From the NCBI RefSeq assembly GCF_040907265.1, contig NZ_JBFOHP010000002.1, forward strand, positions 496,001 to 560,000: a stretch of 64,000 bases of DNA, written 5' to 3'. Made by a program: the position numbers and the translations under genes. The first letter of the stretch is position 1. Every line of letters begins with the position of its first letter. A model generated the notes under the pieces. It saw only the letters and a list, made by a program, of their open reading frames with translations, was not told the DNA's origin and did not search any database. The DNA comes from Streptomyces sclerotialus. Its GTDB lineage: Bacteria; Actinomycetota; Actinomycetes; Streptomycetales; Streptomycetaceae. Below are positions 33,587 through 40,952 of this stretch, one piece after another.

Positions 33587-34084
33587 TCACGTCTCACCAC
33601 TGTCGTCGCGCCGGCCCGCGCTGCACCGCGCGTACATCGGGAGGACGAACCAGCAGAGGATGAACCACACGAGCATGCCGCCGACGAGCCACAGCGCGCC
33701 GGTGCCGTGCAGCGCGACGCGCAGGATCAGCAGCATGGCCGACACCATGGTGCACAGCAGCAGGACGAGTCCGAGCACCGTGAGCCGGGACGCCCAGGTC
33801 ACGGTCTGCGGCTTGAGCCGGTGCCCCGTCACCAGACGGTGCAGCGACACCGGGCCGATGAGGGCACCGGTCGTCGCCGCGCCCAGGACGACGGTGACGA
33901 CGTAGATGTCCCGGCCGAGGGCGTCGAGCTCCTCGAAGCCGGGCTGGAAGACGACCGTGAGCAGGAAACCGAAGAGAATCTGCACCCCGGTCTGCGCCAC
34001 GCGCAGCTCCTGGAGCAGTTCACCCCATCGCCGGTCCGCACGCTCCTCGGCCGTCTCGTGTCTGCCGCGCGCCAGGTCGCTCAT
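33587..34084 (-). CDS. DUF6328 family membrane protein
   Basis: A 165-residue protein with four hydrophobic segments (GVQILFGFLLTVVF, YVVTVVLGAATTGALI, LTVLGLVLLLCTMVSAMLLIL, LWLVGGMLVWFILCWFVLPMY) and a charged N terminus with HETAEERADRRWGELLQELR. I recognise this as the DUF6328 pattern of actinobacteria; function unknown. ATG 34084 lies 23 bp after the stop of a proline-rich gene with which it forms a two-gene unit. Its last residues CSAGRRDDSGET are in the cytoplasm. Confidence 0.8.
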   Translation of the reverse strand: MSDLARGRHETAEERADRRWGELLQELRVAQTGVQILFGFLLTVVFQPGFEELDALGRDIYVVTVVLGAATTGALIGPVSLHRLVTGHRLKPQTVTWASRLTVLGLVLLLCTMVSAMLLILRVALHGTGALWLVGGMLVWFILCWFVLPMYARCSAGRRDDSGET

Positions 34085-34107
34085 CGGTGCCCTCCGCAGC
34101 GGGTCGG

Positions 34108-34317
34108 TCAGTCGGGCGGCTCCGGCGCGGGGGTGCCGGGCGGTGTGCCGGGCTGTTCCTCCGGAGGCGTGTCAGGCTCCGCCGGGCCGGGGGTCGCCGG
34201 TTCTTCGGGGGTCTCCGCCGGCGGTTCGGGGTCGCGCGGTACGGGTTCCGGCTCTCGGGGAGCGGATCCGGGCGGGGGCCCGTATCCACCGGAATCCGGA
34301 TCATTGGTGCTGGTCAT
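34108..34317 (-). CDS. Small proline/glutamate-rich protein
   Basis: Encodes 69 residues of low complexity: 26 prolines, many Glu and Gly, in runs such as PEPVPRDPEPP and PEEPATPGP. It has no signal peptide or fixed fold and is likely disordered. The ATG at 34317 has a very good GAGGAGG ribosome binding site, which is why I accept it as a gene. It is 23 bp before the DUF6328 gene and could be a partner or linker-like regulator of that membrane protein. Confidence 0.6.
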   Translation of the reverse strand: MTSTNDPDSGGYGPPPGSAPREPEPVPRDPEPPAETPEEPATPGPAEPDTPPEEQPGTPPGTPAPEPPD

Positions 34318-34471
34318 CGCACCTCCTCACGCAGAAAGGTATGCCGCTGACCGGCATCGCGCATGCAGACGTCGTCGATCGTGGCGAACGGACATCACCG
34401 CGCGCCCCGTCCGGGTCCGGTTACCCGTCACCGCGTGGCTCAATCAGGCCGGCCTACCGCGTCAGCGGCGG

Positions 34472-35101
34472 CTATCCCGCGCCGTACGCCTCGCCGCCCA
34501 GTTCCAGCGTGGCCGTACCGGCGGTGGTGTCGGCGAGCCAGGCGCGGAAGGCGGGCAGCTCGCTCTCCGGGAGGCCGATCTCGATCGTGACGGCCTCGGC
34601 GTAACGGACGTCCCGGACGTCGCGCCCGGTGGCGCGCAGATCGTTCTCGACCTTGCCGGCCCGCTGGTGGTCGACGGTGACCGTGACCAGCCGGAAGCGG
34701 CGTCGGGTGACGGTGCCCAGCGCGTCCAGGGCTTCGCCGACCACGCCGCCGTACGCCCTGATCAGGCCGCCGGCGCCGAGCTTGATGCCGCCGAAATAGC
34801 GGGTCACGACGGCGACGACGTACCGCATCTCCCGCCGGACCAGCATCTGGAGCATCGGGACGCCCGCCGTGCCGCCCGGTTCCCCGTCGTCGCTCGCCTT
34901 CTGGACGGAACCGTCGGCGCCGAGGACGTAGGCGAAGCAGTTGTGCCGGGCCGTGGGGTGCTCCTTGCGGATGCGCGCGATGAACTCCTGCGCCTCGGCC
35001 TCGGTCGCCACCGGCGCGAGCGCGCAGATGAAGCGAGACTTGTTGATCTCGATCTCGTGGACGCCCTCGGCGGCGAGGGTGCGGTACTGCTCCTGCATCA
35101 C
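34472..35101 (-). CDS. YigZ/IMPACT family protein
   Basis: A 209-residue protein with the complete YigZ layout: N-terminal UPF0029 domain (EIEINKSRFICALAPV, HPTARHNCFAYVLG, ASDDGEPGGTAGVPML, VVTRYFGGIKLGAGGLIRAYG) and a C-terminal ferredoxin-like DUF1949 domain. In eukaryotes the relative IMPACT controls GCN2 on the ribosome; in bacteria the role is not settled. ATG 35101 is followed by a second ATG, either of which may serve. It begins 6 bp before the stop of the upstream ferritin-like gene, so the two are co-transcribed. Confidence 0.9.
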   Translation of the reverse strand: MMQEQYRTLAAEGVHEIEINKSRFICALAPVATEAEAQEFIARIRKEHPTARHNCFAYVLGADGSVQKASDDGEPGGTAGVPMLQMLVRREMRYVVAVVTRYFGGIKLGAGGLIRAYGGVVGEALDALGTVTRRRFRLVTVTVDHQRAGKVENDLRATGRDVRDVRYAEAVTIEIGLPESELPAFRAWLADTTAGTATLELGGEAYGAG

Positions 35102-35107
35102 GCCACC

Positions 35108-35923
35108 CTAATAGGCGGCCGGTCCGCCCTTTCCGGCGGTGCCGGTGACCGGGTACCGCCGGACGGCCGCCGCGGGGCCGGACACGGGGCCGGCCGGCGG
35201 GACGGGCAGCGGCCTGGTCCGGTCCAGGACGTCGGCCACGACCGGGCCGGTCAGTGCCCTCACCTCGGCGACGAAACGGGCCCGCCGTACGCCCAGGCGG
35301 CGCAGCGCAGCGCCGTGGTCCAGCGCCACGAACACCGCCGCGCCCAGCGTCAGGGCACGCCAGCCCGCCATCGTCAGCACCCGCGGCGCACGGCCCGGCA
35401 ACTCGTCGAGGGAGGCGCGCAGCCGGCGGCAGTGGAACGGTATGTGGCGCCGCTCATCGGCCAGTATCAGGGCCGCGACCTCGGAGACCAGCGGGTCCTG
35501 CGCCCCGTCGCGCACCGCCCGGTAGTACCGCACCGCCACGAGCTCGGCGACCATCAGGACCAGCAGCTCGGTGCGCATCCCGAGCAGTCGCCGCAGCCGT
35601 ACGAAGACCCGGTCGCTCCAGCACGACGCGAGGACCGGCCGGCCGCCGGCGGCCAGCAGCCGGGCCAGCAGCCGGGCGTGGTTCCGCTCCTCGGCGACGA
35701 ACAGCCGGACCGCGGCGGCGTAGTCGCCGTCCCCCGCCGCGTCGGCCTTGCCGATCAGGTTCGCGCCGTCCCCGTCCTCGCCCACCTGGAACCGCTGGAG
35801 GCTGCGCCACACCGCCCCCGGCGCCCGTGCGCCCCGCGCCCAGTCGGGATCGCCGGTCCGCTCCCGCCACTCCGCCTGCGCCGTGAAGTGCCGTGTCCAC
35901 TCGGCGAATTCACCCGTCACCAT
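35108..35923 (-). CDS. Ferritin-like di-iron protein
   Basis: A 271-residue helical protein with the carboxylate/histidine pattern of the ferritin-like fold: Glu49, EERNH (Glu79, His82), Glu127, and DERRH (Glu157, His160). Those residues can hold two irons, so it is likely an oxygenase or desaturase-like enzyme of the cytosol; it does not look like an iron store. The C-terminal 30 residues are Pro/Gly-rich. ATG 35923 is chosen because the preceding 36 codons lack conservation features. It ends 6 bp before YigZ. Role not known. Confidence 0.68.
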   Translation of the reverse strand: MVTGEFAEWTRHFTAQAEWRERTGDPDWARGARAPGAVWRSLQRFQVGEDGDGANLIGKADAAGDGDYAAAVRLFVAEERNHARLLARLLAAGGRPVLASCWSDRVFVRLRRLLGMRTELLVLMVAELVAVRYYRAVRDGAQDPLVSEVAALILADERRHIPFHCRRLRASLDELPGRAPRVLTMAGWRALTLGAAVFVALDHGAALRRLGVRRARFVAEVRALTGPVVADVLDRTRPLPVPPAGPVSGPAAAVRRYPVTGTAGKGGPAAY

Positions 35924-36074
35924 CAGCCGGCCGCCCCCGTTTCCGATATCACGCGTACCAGCCGGAACAGTAGTACGTGCGGCACCGGCTGTACCGGGTC
36001 GTCCGGTACGGGCGGCCGGCTCCGGCTGCACCGGGGTCCGGTCGGGCAGCCGGCTCCGGCGGTTCCGCGGGCGG

Positions 36075-37370
36075 CTACAGACGGACCGGCAGCGCGGTCA
36101 GCCGCCAGCTGCCCGGTACCGCCGCACGCCGCAGATCGCCCGGATCGACGGCGAGGGACAGCCCGGGGTAGCGGCTGAACAGCCGGCCGAACGCGACCTC
36201 GCCCTCCTGACGGGCGAGCGAGGCGCCCAGGCAGTAGTGCATGCCGTGACCGAAGCCGACGTGATTCTCGGCCTTCCCCACCGGGTGGCGGGTCAGGTCG
36301 AGCCGGTCGGGATCGGCGTAGTGGCGGGGATCCCGGTTGGCGCCGACCAGCAGGAGCTGCACCGCCTCACCCTTGCGGATCAGGGTGCCCCCGATCTCCG
36401 CGTCCTCGGCGGCGAACCGCAGCTGGGTCATGTGCACCGGCCCGGCCCAGCGCATCAGCTCGTGGACGGCGGACGGTACCAGCGCCGGGTCCTTCCGCAG
36501 CAGGGCCAGCTGGTCGGGATGGGTGAGCAGCGCGGCCGTGCCGTTGGTGATGAGGTGCGCCGTCGTCTCGTGCCCGGCGAGCACCAGGGTGAGGATCATG
36601 GTGACCATCTCGACGTCGCTGAGCCGGTCGCCGTCGTCGTCATGGGCGCGGATCAGCTCGCTGAGGAGGTCGTCGGTGAGCGCTTCGCGCCGCTCCCTGA
36701 TCAGCCCGTGTACGTGGTCGATCATGGCGGGGAACGCCCGGGACAGCCGCTCCGGCTCCATCGTGATGAGGTCGGCGCCCCAGGCCCGCCACTGGGGCCG
36801 GTCCTCCTCGGCGATGCCGACCAGCTCGCAGATGACCGTGATCGGCAGCGGGTAGGCGAAGTGCGGGAGCAGGTCGACGACCCCGTCCTCGGCGTGGTCC
36901 GGGAGCCGGGAGAGCAGGTCGTCGGCTATCTCCTCGACCCGCGGCCGCAGGTCGTTGATCTTGCGTGCGGTGAAGGCCCGGGACACCAGGCGGCGGAGCC
37001 GGGTGTGGTCGGGCGCGTCGTTGTTGAGGATGGAGCCACGCATGTAGACGTGAAGGTGCTCGGGCATGCCCAGCATGTCCAGCCACCGGGTCAGCGGGTC
37101 CTCGCGCGCACCGCCCGCCGACACCACCGCCGGATTGTTCACGAACCGCTGGTCCCGCAGGACTTCACGGACCTCGTCGAAGCGGGTCACGAGCCATACG
37201 GGCGAGTCGTCCACGAACCGGCCACGGACGACGGGCCCCTTCTCGCGCAGCGCGCCGTAGCCGCCGAAGGGGTCGGCGAGGAGCGCGGGGTCGGCGACGT
37301 TCGGCTCACCCGGGTGCTTGCCGACGTACGCGGCGAGCGGGGTGGGCGGAGTGGCGGGTGCTTCGGTCAT
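36075..37370 (-). CDS. Cytochrome P450
   Basis: A 431-residue bacterial class I P450. The I-helix oxygen motif AGHETT lies near residue 264, the ExxR motif in HELMRW near 298, and the heme loop FGHGMHYCLGASLAR with Cys378 or so. Typical of streptomycete CYP105/107-like enzymes that hydroxylate antibiotics or xenobiotics, needing ferredoxin and its reductase; none is adjacent. ATG 37370 follows GGAGGAG. It starts 36 bp after the stop of a TetR gene, forming an operon that starts from a promoter with a long palindromic operator at 38202, so it should be inducible. Confidence 0.93.
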   Translation of the reverse strand: MTEAPATPPTPLAAYVGKHPGEPNVADPALLADPFGGYGALREKGPVVRGRFVDDSPVWLVTRFDEVREVLRDQRFVNNPAVVSAGGAREDPLTRWLDMLGMPEHLHVYMRGSILNNDAPDHTRLRRLVSRAFTARKINDLRPRVEEIADDLLSRLPDHAEDGVVDLLPHFAYPLPITVICELVGIAEEDRPQWRAWGADLITMEPERLSRAFPAMIDHVHGLIRERREALTDDLLSELIRAHDDDGDRLSDVEMVTMILTLVLAGHETTAHLITNGTAALLTHPDQLALLRKDPALVPSAVHELMRWAGPVHMTQLRFAAEDAEIGGTLIRKGEAVQLLLVGANRDPRHYADPDRLDLTRHPVGKAENHVGFGHGMHYCLGASLARQEGEVAFGRLFSRYPGLSLAVDPGDLRRAAVPGSWRLTALPVRL

Positions 37371-37406
37371 CGTGCGCTCTCCTCCAGGTCGTGGGGGGTG
37401 GGGACG

Positions 37407-38171
37407 TCACTCACGCAGTTGCCGGCGCATCTCCCGTTCGCTGAGCTCCGCCAGGCGCTCGAAAACGGGGATGATCTCCGGCGCGGCGGCGACAGCGGCC
37501 TCGTGAGTACGGGCCGCGGCCGGGCCGGCGCCCGGGTCCGGATCGGGGCCCGGGTCCGGATCGGGGCCCGGGTCCGGATCGGGGCCGCCCGGGGTCTCCA
37601 GTGCGGCCCGTACCGTACGGGCGAGGATGCGGGACCGGTCCGCCGCGTTCTGCGGGGCACGGTCGTGCAGCAGTGCTTCGGAGAGGAAGAAGCCGGAGGC
37701 GGTCGCCAGCAGCGCGTACTGCTGCTCCTCGACGGTCATGTCCGTGCGTACCAGCCCGTGCGCGCGCAGCACTTCTAGGTAGCGGCGCACCACCTCGTTG
37801 CCGTACGCGGCGAGCTCGGCGAGCTCCTTCTTGGCGATGTCGTTGAACCGGCCGAGGATGTCGGCGTCGTCGTGGTAGAAGGCGCGCAGTACCGGGTCCG
37901 CCAGGAAGTCCAGGTACACCCCGCGCATCATCCGGCTCGGCAGGACCTCCAGCGGGTCGTCGCGCATGCGCGCCAACTGGGAACGGTGGCTGCGGAGTTT
38001 GGACCGCAGCACGACGGCCAGGAAGAGCGCGTCCTTGGTCTTCCAGTGCAGGTAGACCGTGCCCTTGCCGACCTGGGCGCGGCGGGCGATCTCGTCGATG
38101 GTGACGCGCCGGTATCCCCACGCGACCAGCAACTCCCCCGCCGCGTCCAGAATCCGCTCACCGCGCTCCAC
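37407..38171 (-). CDS. TetR family regulator with a Pro-Asp repeat linker
   Basis: A 254-residue repressor, longer than usual. The helix-turn-helix is at residues 3-48 (RILDAAGELLVAWGYRRVTIDEIARRAQVGKGTVYLHW). After the ligand domain (to about 200), a run of PDPDPG units repeated three times, encoded by exact 18-bp direct repeats at 37531-37584, links to a C-terminal helix (PEIIPVFERLAELSEREMR). It is upstream of the P450 in the same transcript. Autoregulation through the palindrome at 38202-38240 is likely. Confidence 0.9.
   Translation of the reverse strand: MERGERILDAAGELLVAWGYRRVTIDEIARRAQVGKGTVYLHWKTKDALFLAVVLRSKLRSHRSQLARMRDDPLEVLPSRMMRGVYLDFLADPVLRAFYHDDADILGRFNDIAKKELAELAAYGNEVVRRYLEVLRAHGLVRTDMTVEEQQYALLATASGFFLSEALLHDRAPQNAADRSRILARTVRAALETPGGPDPDPGPDPDPGPDPDPGAGPAAARTHEAAVAAAPEIIPVFERLAELSEREMRRQLRE
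37531..37584. repeat. Three tandem 18-bp repeats inside the TetR gene
   Basis: Three exact copies of CCCGGGTCCGGATCGGGG in frame, encoding the Pro-Asp-Gly linker. Copy number could change by slippage without breaking the frame. Confidence 0.9.
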
Positions 38172-38201
38172 CGGGTCTCCTCTCCGGCCGACTTCGCTCT
38201 C

Positions 38202-38240
38202 TGACTTCGTGACCAGATGTGAAATCTGGTCACGAAGTCA
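38202..38240. promoter_or_regulatory. Operator of the TetR-P450 operon
   Basis: Perfect inverted repeat: TGACTTCGTGACCAGAT, 5-bp spacer, and its exact complement. It starts 31 bp upstream of the TetR ATG. The inner part GACCAGAT-N5-ATCTGGTC alone would suit a TetR dimer; the 17-bp arms are long enough for two dimers. Confidence 0.85.
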
Positions 38241-38318
38241 AAGTAGGACGGCCGGAGGTGGGGCATAAGCGGGTTTTCGGCCAGGAACGGCCGAGGGTCT
38301 AGGTCCGCAGGTGAGCGC

Positions 38319-39098
38319 TCAGTGCTCCTGAGCGGTCGGCCGCACCGTGATTTCATTGACGGCCATCCGCGCGGGCTGGGTGACCATGAAGCCGACGCAC
38401 CGCGCGACGTCCTCGGCCACCAGCCAGTCCTCCCGCGGAAGCCCGCGGGCCGAGGACGCCTGGCTGCCGCTGGTCATCTCCGTCACCGTCACCCCTGGCT
38501 CGACCAGCCCGACCCGTACGCCGCGCCCGGTCATCTCCTGCCGCAGCGCCTCGCTGAAGCTGCATACGGCATGCTTGCTCGCCGAATAGACGCTGTTGTT
38601 CTTGCGCGGTACCCGGCCGGCGACCGAGCTGATGTTCACCAGGTCGGCGATGCCGCGCGGGCTGTCCGCCGCCGCGCGCAGCAGGTACGGCAGCGCGGCG
38701 TGGGACATGCGCAGTACCGCCTTCACGTTCAGGTCGAGCATGCGGTCCCAGTCCTCGGGGTCGCTGTCCTCGAACGGGCTGCGCGCCCCGTATCCGGCGT
38801 TGTTCACCAGGACGTCCAGCCGCCCGAAGTGGTCGACGGCCGCCGAGACGACACGGTCGGCCTGGGACGCGTCGCTCAGGTCGGCGGTGAGGGAGAACGG
38901 GGCCGGGCCGCCCAGCTTCCCGATCTCGGCGGTCAGCTCCGCCAGCCGTTCGGTACGGCGGGCGACCAGGGCGAGGGCGCACCCCTCCTGCGCGAGCGTC
39001 AGCGCCGTCGCGGTCCCGATCCCGCTGGAGGCGCCGGTGACCAGCGCCACGCTCCCCTGCAGCGGCCGCCGTCCATTGTCATGATCTTGAATGCTCAT
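38319..39098 (-). CDS. Short-chain dehydrogenase
   Basis: A 259-residue classical SDR with TGASSGIG near residue 22, NNAG at about 98, the catalytic YSASKHA near 172 and the usual VEPGVTVTEM lid. The sequence VARRTERLAELTAEI indicates preference for NADP. It resembles the YdfG/serine dehydrogenase-like group. ATG 39098 is accepted; the ribosome binding site is poor. A block of 16-bp tandem repeats lies directly upstream (39127-39206), before the Gfo/Idh gene. Confidence 0.87.
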   Translation of the reverse strand: MSIQDHDNGRRPLQGSVALVTGASSGIGTATALTLAQEGCALALVARRTERLAELTAEIGKLGGPAPFSLTADLSDASQADRVVSAAVDHFGRLDVLVNNAGYGARSPFEDSDPEDWDRMLDLNVKAVLRMSHAALPYLLRAAADSPRGIADLVNISSVAGRVPRKNNSVYSASKHAVCSFSEALRQEMTGRGVRVGLVEPGVTVTEMTSGSQASSARGLPREDWLVAEDVARCVGFMVTQPARMAVNEITVRPTAQEH

Positions 39099-39126
39099 GC
39101 GGGCAATCTGCCCTGTACGACGGTTC

Positions 39127-39206
39127 AGCACACGAAGCCGCCGGCGCATGAGGACGACAGCACACGAGGACGCCAGCACACGAAGACGTCGGCACACGAG
39201 GACGTG
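39127..39206. repeat. Five tandem 16-bp repeats
   Basis: Five consecutive 16-bp units of the type AGCACACGAGGACGCC, each with one to four changes, fill the spacer between the SDR start and the stop of the Gfo/Idh gene. 16 bp is one and a half helical turns, so units alternate sides of the helix. No hairpin potential or spacer pattern, so not CRISPR. Confidence 0.8.
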
Positions 39207-39226
39207 CGTGCCTGCCTCCGTGCTCC

Positions 39227-40318
39227 TCAGACGCCCCGGCGGTCCGGCACCTCGCCCGAGAAGTCGGGCAGCGGTACCGGCCGGGAACCGTCGCGCAGCG
39301 ACTCGGCCCCCGCCACGCCGACCAGCGAGGCCGCCACCGCCTGACGCACCCCGACCAGCGGCGGAGCACCCCGCTCGACCGTGTCCCGGAGCGCCTGGAG
39401 GATCAGCACGGTTCCCTCGTCCGCGCGCTCGACCTGCTCCCCCGCCGGCCCCGCCCCGTCCAGGACGAGCGCCGGCGGAGTGCGTTCCTCCTCGCGGGTG
39501 CGGCCGTCCGGCGCGGCCCACGCCTCGGTCCGCACCCTGACCGACCAGGCCCGCTCCCCCGGTGCGCGCACCGACTCCGCCAGCGCGCGGGTGCCCCGTA
39601 CGGACAGCCAGCTCCAGTGGCTGTCCGGTTCGCCCTGAAGGAAGCCGTGCCGGGTCAGGGCCAGGGCGCCGCTGGAGAGGCGGACCGCCATGACGACCGC
39701 GCTCCGAGGCCCGGCCAGGTCCGCCGGGAACGCCGTGACCTCGACGGGCCACGCGCCGGTGAGGGCCAGAACCGGGGAGACCGTGTGGGTGCAGTAGGCG
39801 GTCGGCGCGATCCGGCCGCGCCAGTGCGCGGGGTCCCCGGTCAGGTCCGTGACGGCCGACGGCGCCATACCGTGCAGGTAGTCCGCCTCGATCAGGCTGA
39901 TCCGGCCCAGCTCCCCGGCGTCCACCGCCTGCCGCAGCAGCCGGACGTGCGGATGGGCCACGTAGTTCTCGGCGAAGGAGTACGTGGCCGAGGAACGCTC
40001 GGCGACCGCGATCAGCTCCCGCCCCTCCGCCAGGTCCACACAGGCCGCGGTCTCGGAGAGGACATGCACCCCTCGCTCCAGGAAGGCCAGGGCGAGCGGT
40101 GCGTGGGCGTCGAAGTCGTTGGCGAGAAGAACGGCGTCCAGGCGCCGTTCCAGCAGCTCTTCCCACCGCACGGCCACGAACGCCTGCGGAAACTCGTCCC
40201 GCGCCGCCGCGCGCCGCTCGGCCGTACGGTCACAGACCGCCGCCACGTCGATCCCCACCCGCCGGCACCACACCGCCAGGTGCAGCCCTCGCTTCAGCCC
40301 CACGACACCGACCCTCAT
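39227..40318 (-). CDS. Gfo/Idh/MocA family oxidoreductase
   Basis: A 363-residue NAD(P)-dependent dehydrogenase. The N-terminal nucleotide fold shows VGVVGLKRGLHLAVWCRRVG, an altered form of GxGxxG; the usual EKP motif is replaced by LSETAAC, so the catalytic lysine position is not the standard one. The C-terminal beta-sheet domain begins near 125. This distance from the canonical pattern makes a sugar substrate uncertain; some such proteins reduce imines or work as scaffolds. It runs toward the SDR but a repeat block separates them. Confidence 0.82.
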   Translation of the reverse strand: MRVGVVGLKRGLHLAVWCRRVGIDVAAVCDRTAERRAAARDEFPQAFVAVRWEELLERRLDAVLLANDFDAHAPLALAFLERGVHVLSETAACVDLAEGRELIAVAERSSATYSFAENYVAHPHVRLLRQAVDAGELGRISLIEADYLHGMAPSAVTDLTGDPAHWRGRIAPTAYCTHTVSPVLALTGAWPVEVTAFPADLAGPRSAVVMAVRLSSGALALTRHGFLQGEPDSHWSWLSVRGTRALAESVRAPGERAWSVRVRTEAWAAPDGRTREEERTPPALVLDGAGPAGEQVERADEGTVLILQALRDTVERGAPPLVGVRQAVAASLVGVAGAESLRDGSRPVPLPDFSGEVPDRRGV

Positions 40319-40544
40319 CCCGGCATCATCCCGAACGGCCCCCTCCCCACGGCAAATGCTTTACGCCGTGTCGGCTCGCCGAGGACGCGGAGGACGCCCC
40401 GGACGAGCGAAGCCGACCGCACCCGCCGACGGCCGGCGGCATACGGTGAAGGCGCTGCTTGTTGACCACGACGTACGAGCACGTCCCACCCGAGCACGTC
40501 CCACCCAAGCACCTCACCACCCCGGCAGCTCAGGAGGCAGATTC

Positions 40545-40952
40545 ATGTACGGCGACCCGGCGACCATCCGCAAGATCCTGACGGAGCTCGGGGACACCTG
40601 GGCCGTCGTGGGCCTCTCCTCGAACCAGCAGCGCGCCGCGTACGGCGTAGCCGGCGTACTGCAGCGATTCGGCAAGCGGATCGTCCCCGTGCACCCGAAG
40701 GCCGAGACGGTGCACGGGGAACGGGGTTACCCCTCCCTCGACGCCATCCCCTTCGATGTCGACGTCGTCGACGTGTTCGTGAACAGCGCGCTGGCGGGGC
40801 AGGTCGCCGACGAGGCCGTGTCCATCGGCGCCAAGGCGGTCTGGTTCCAGCTCGGCGTCATCGACGAGACGGCGTACGAGCGCACCCGCGCCGCCGGGCT
40901 GGACATGGTCATGGACCGCTGCCCGGCGATCGAAATCAATTCCCTACGTTAG
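40545..40952 (+). CDS. CoA-binding domain protein (YccU-like)
   Basis: A 135-residue single-domain protein with a Rossmann fold that binds CoA: TWAVVGLSSNQQRAAYGVAGVLQRFGKRIVPVHPK, followed by DVVDVFVN and AVWFQLGVIDETA and the C-terminal DRCPAIE. The same domain forms the N terminus of succinyl-CoA synthetase alpha. As a lone domain its role is unknown. ATG 40545 follows AGGAGG 9 nt upstream. It ends over the last codons of the convergent LacI frame (4-bp overlap at 40949-40952). Three imperfect 15-bp repeats (GAGCACGTCCCACCC) lie upstream near 40478-40525. Confidence 0.88.
   Translation: MYGDPATIRKILTELGDTWAVVGLSSNQQRAAYGVAGVLQRFGKRIVPVHPKAETVHGERGYPSLDAIPFDVDVVDVFVNSALAGQVADEAVSIGAKAVWFQLGVIDETAYERTRAAGLDMVMDRCPAIEINSLR

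Noticed and set aside
39127..39206. CRISPR array
   Set aside because: Units of 16 bp follow each other without spacers and diverge in sequence; no cas genes nearby.
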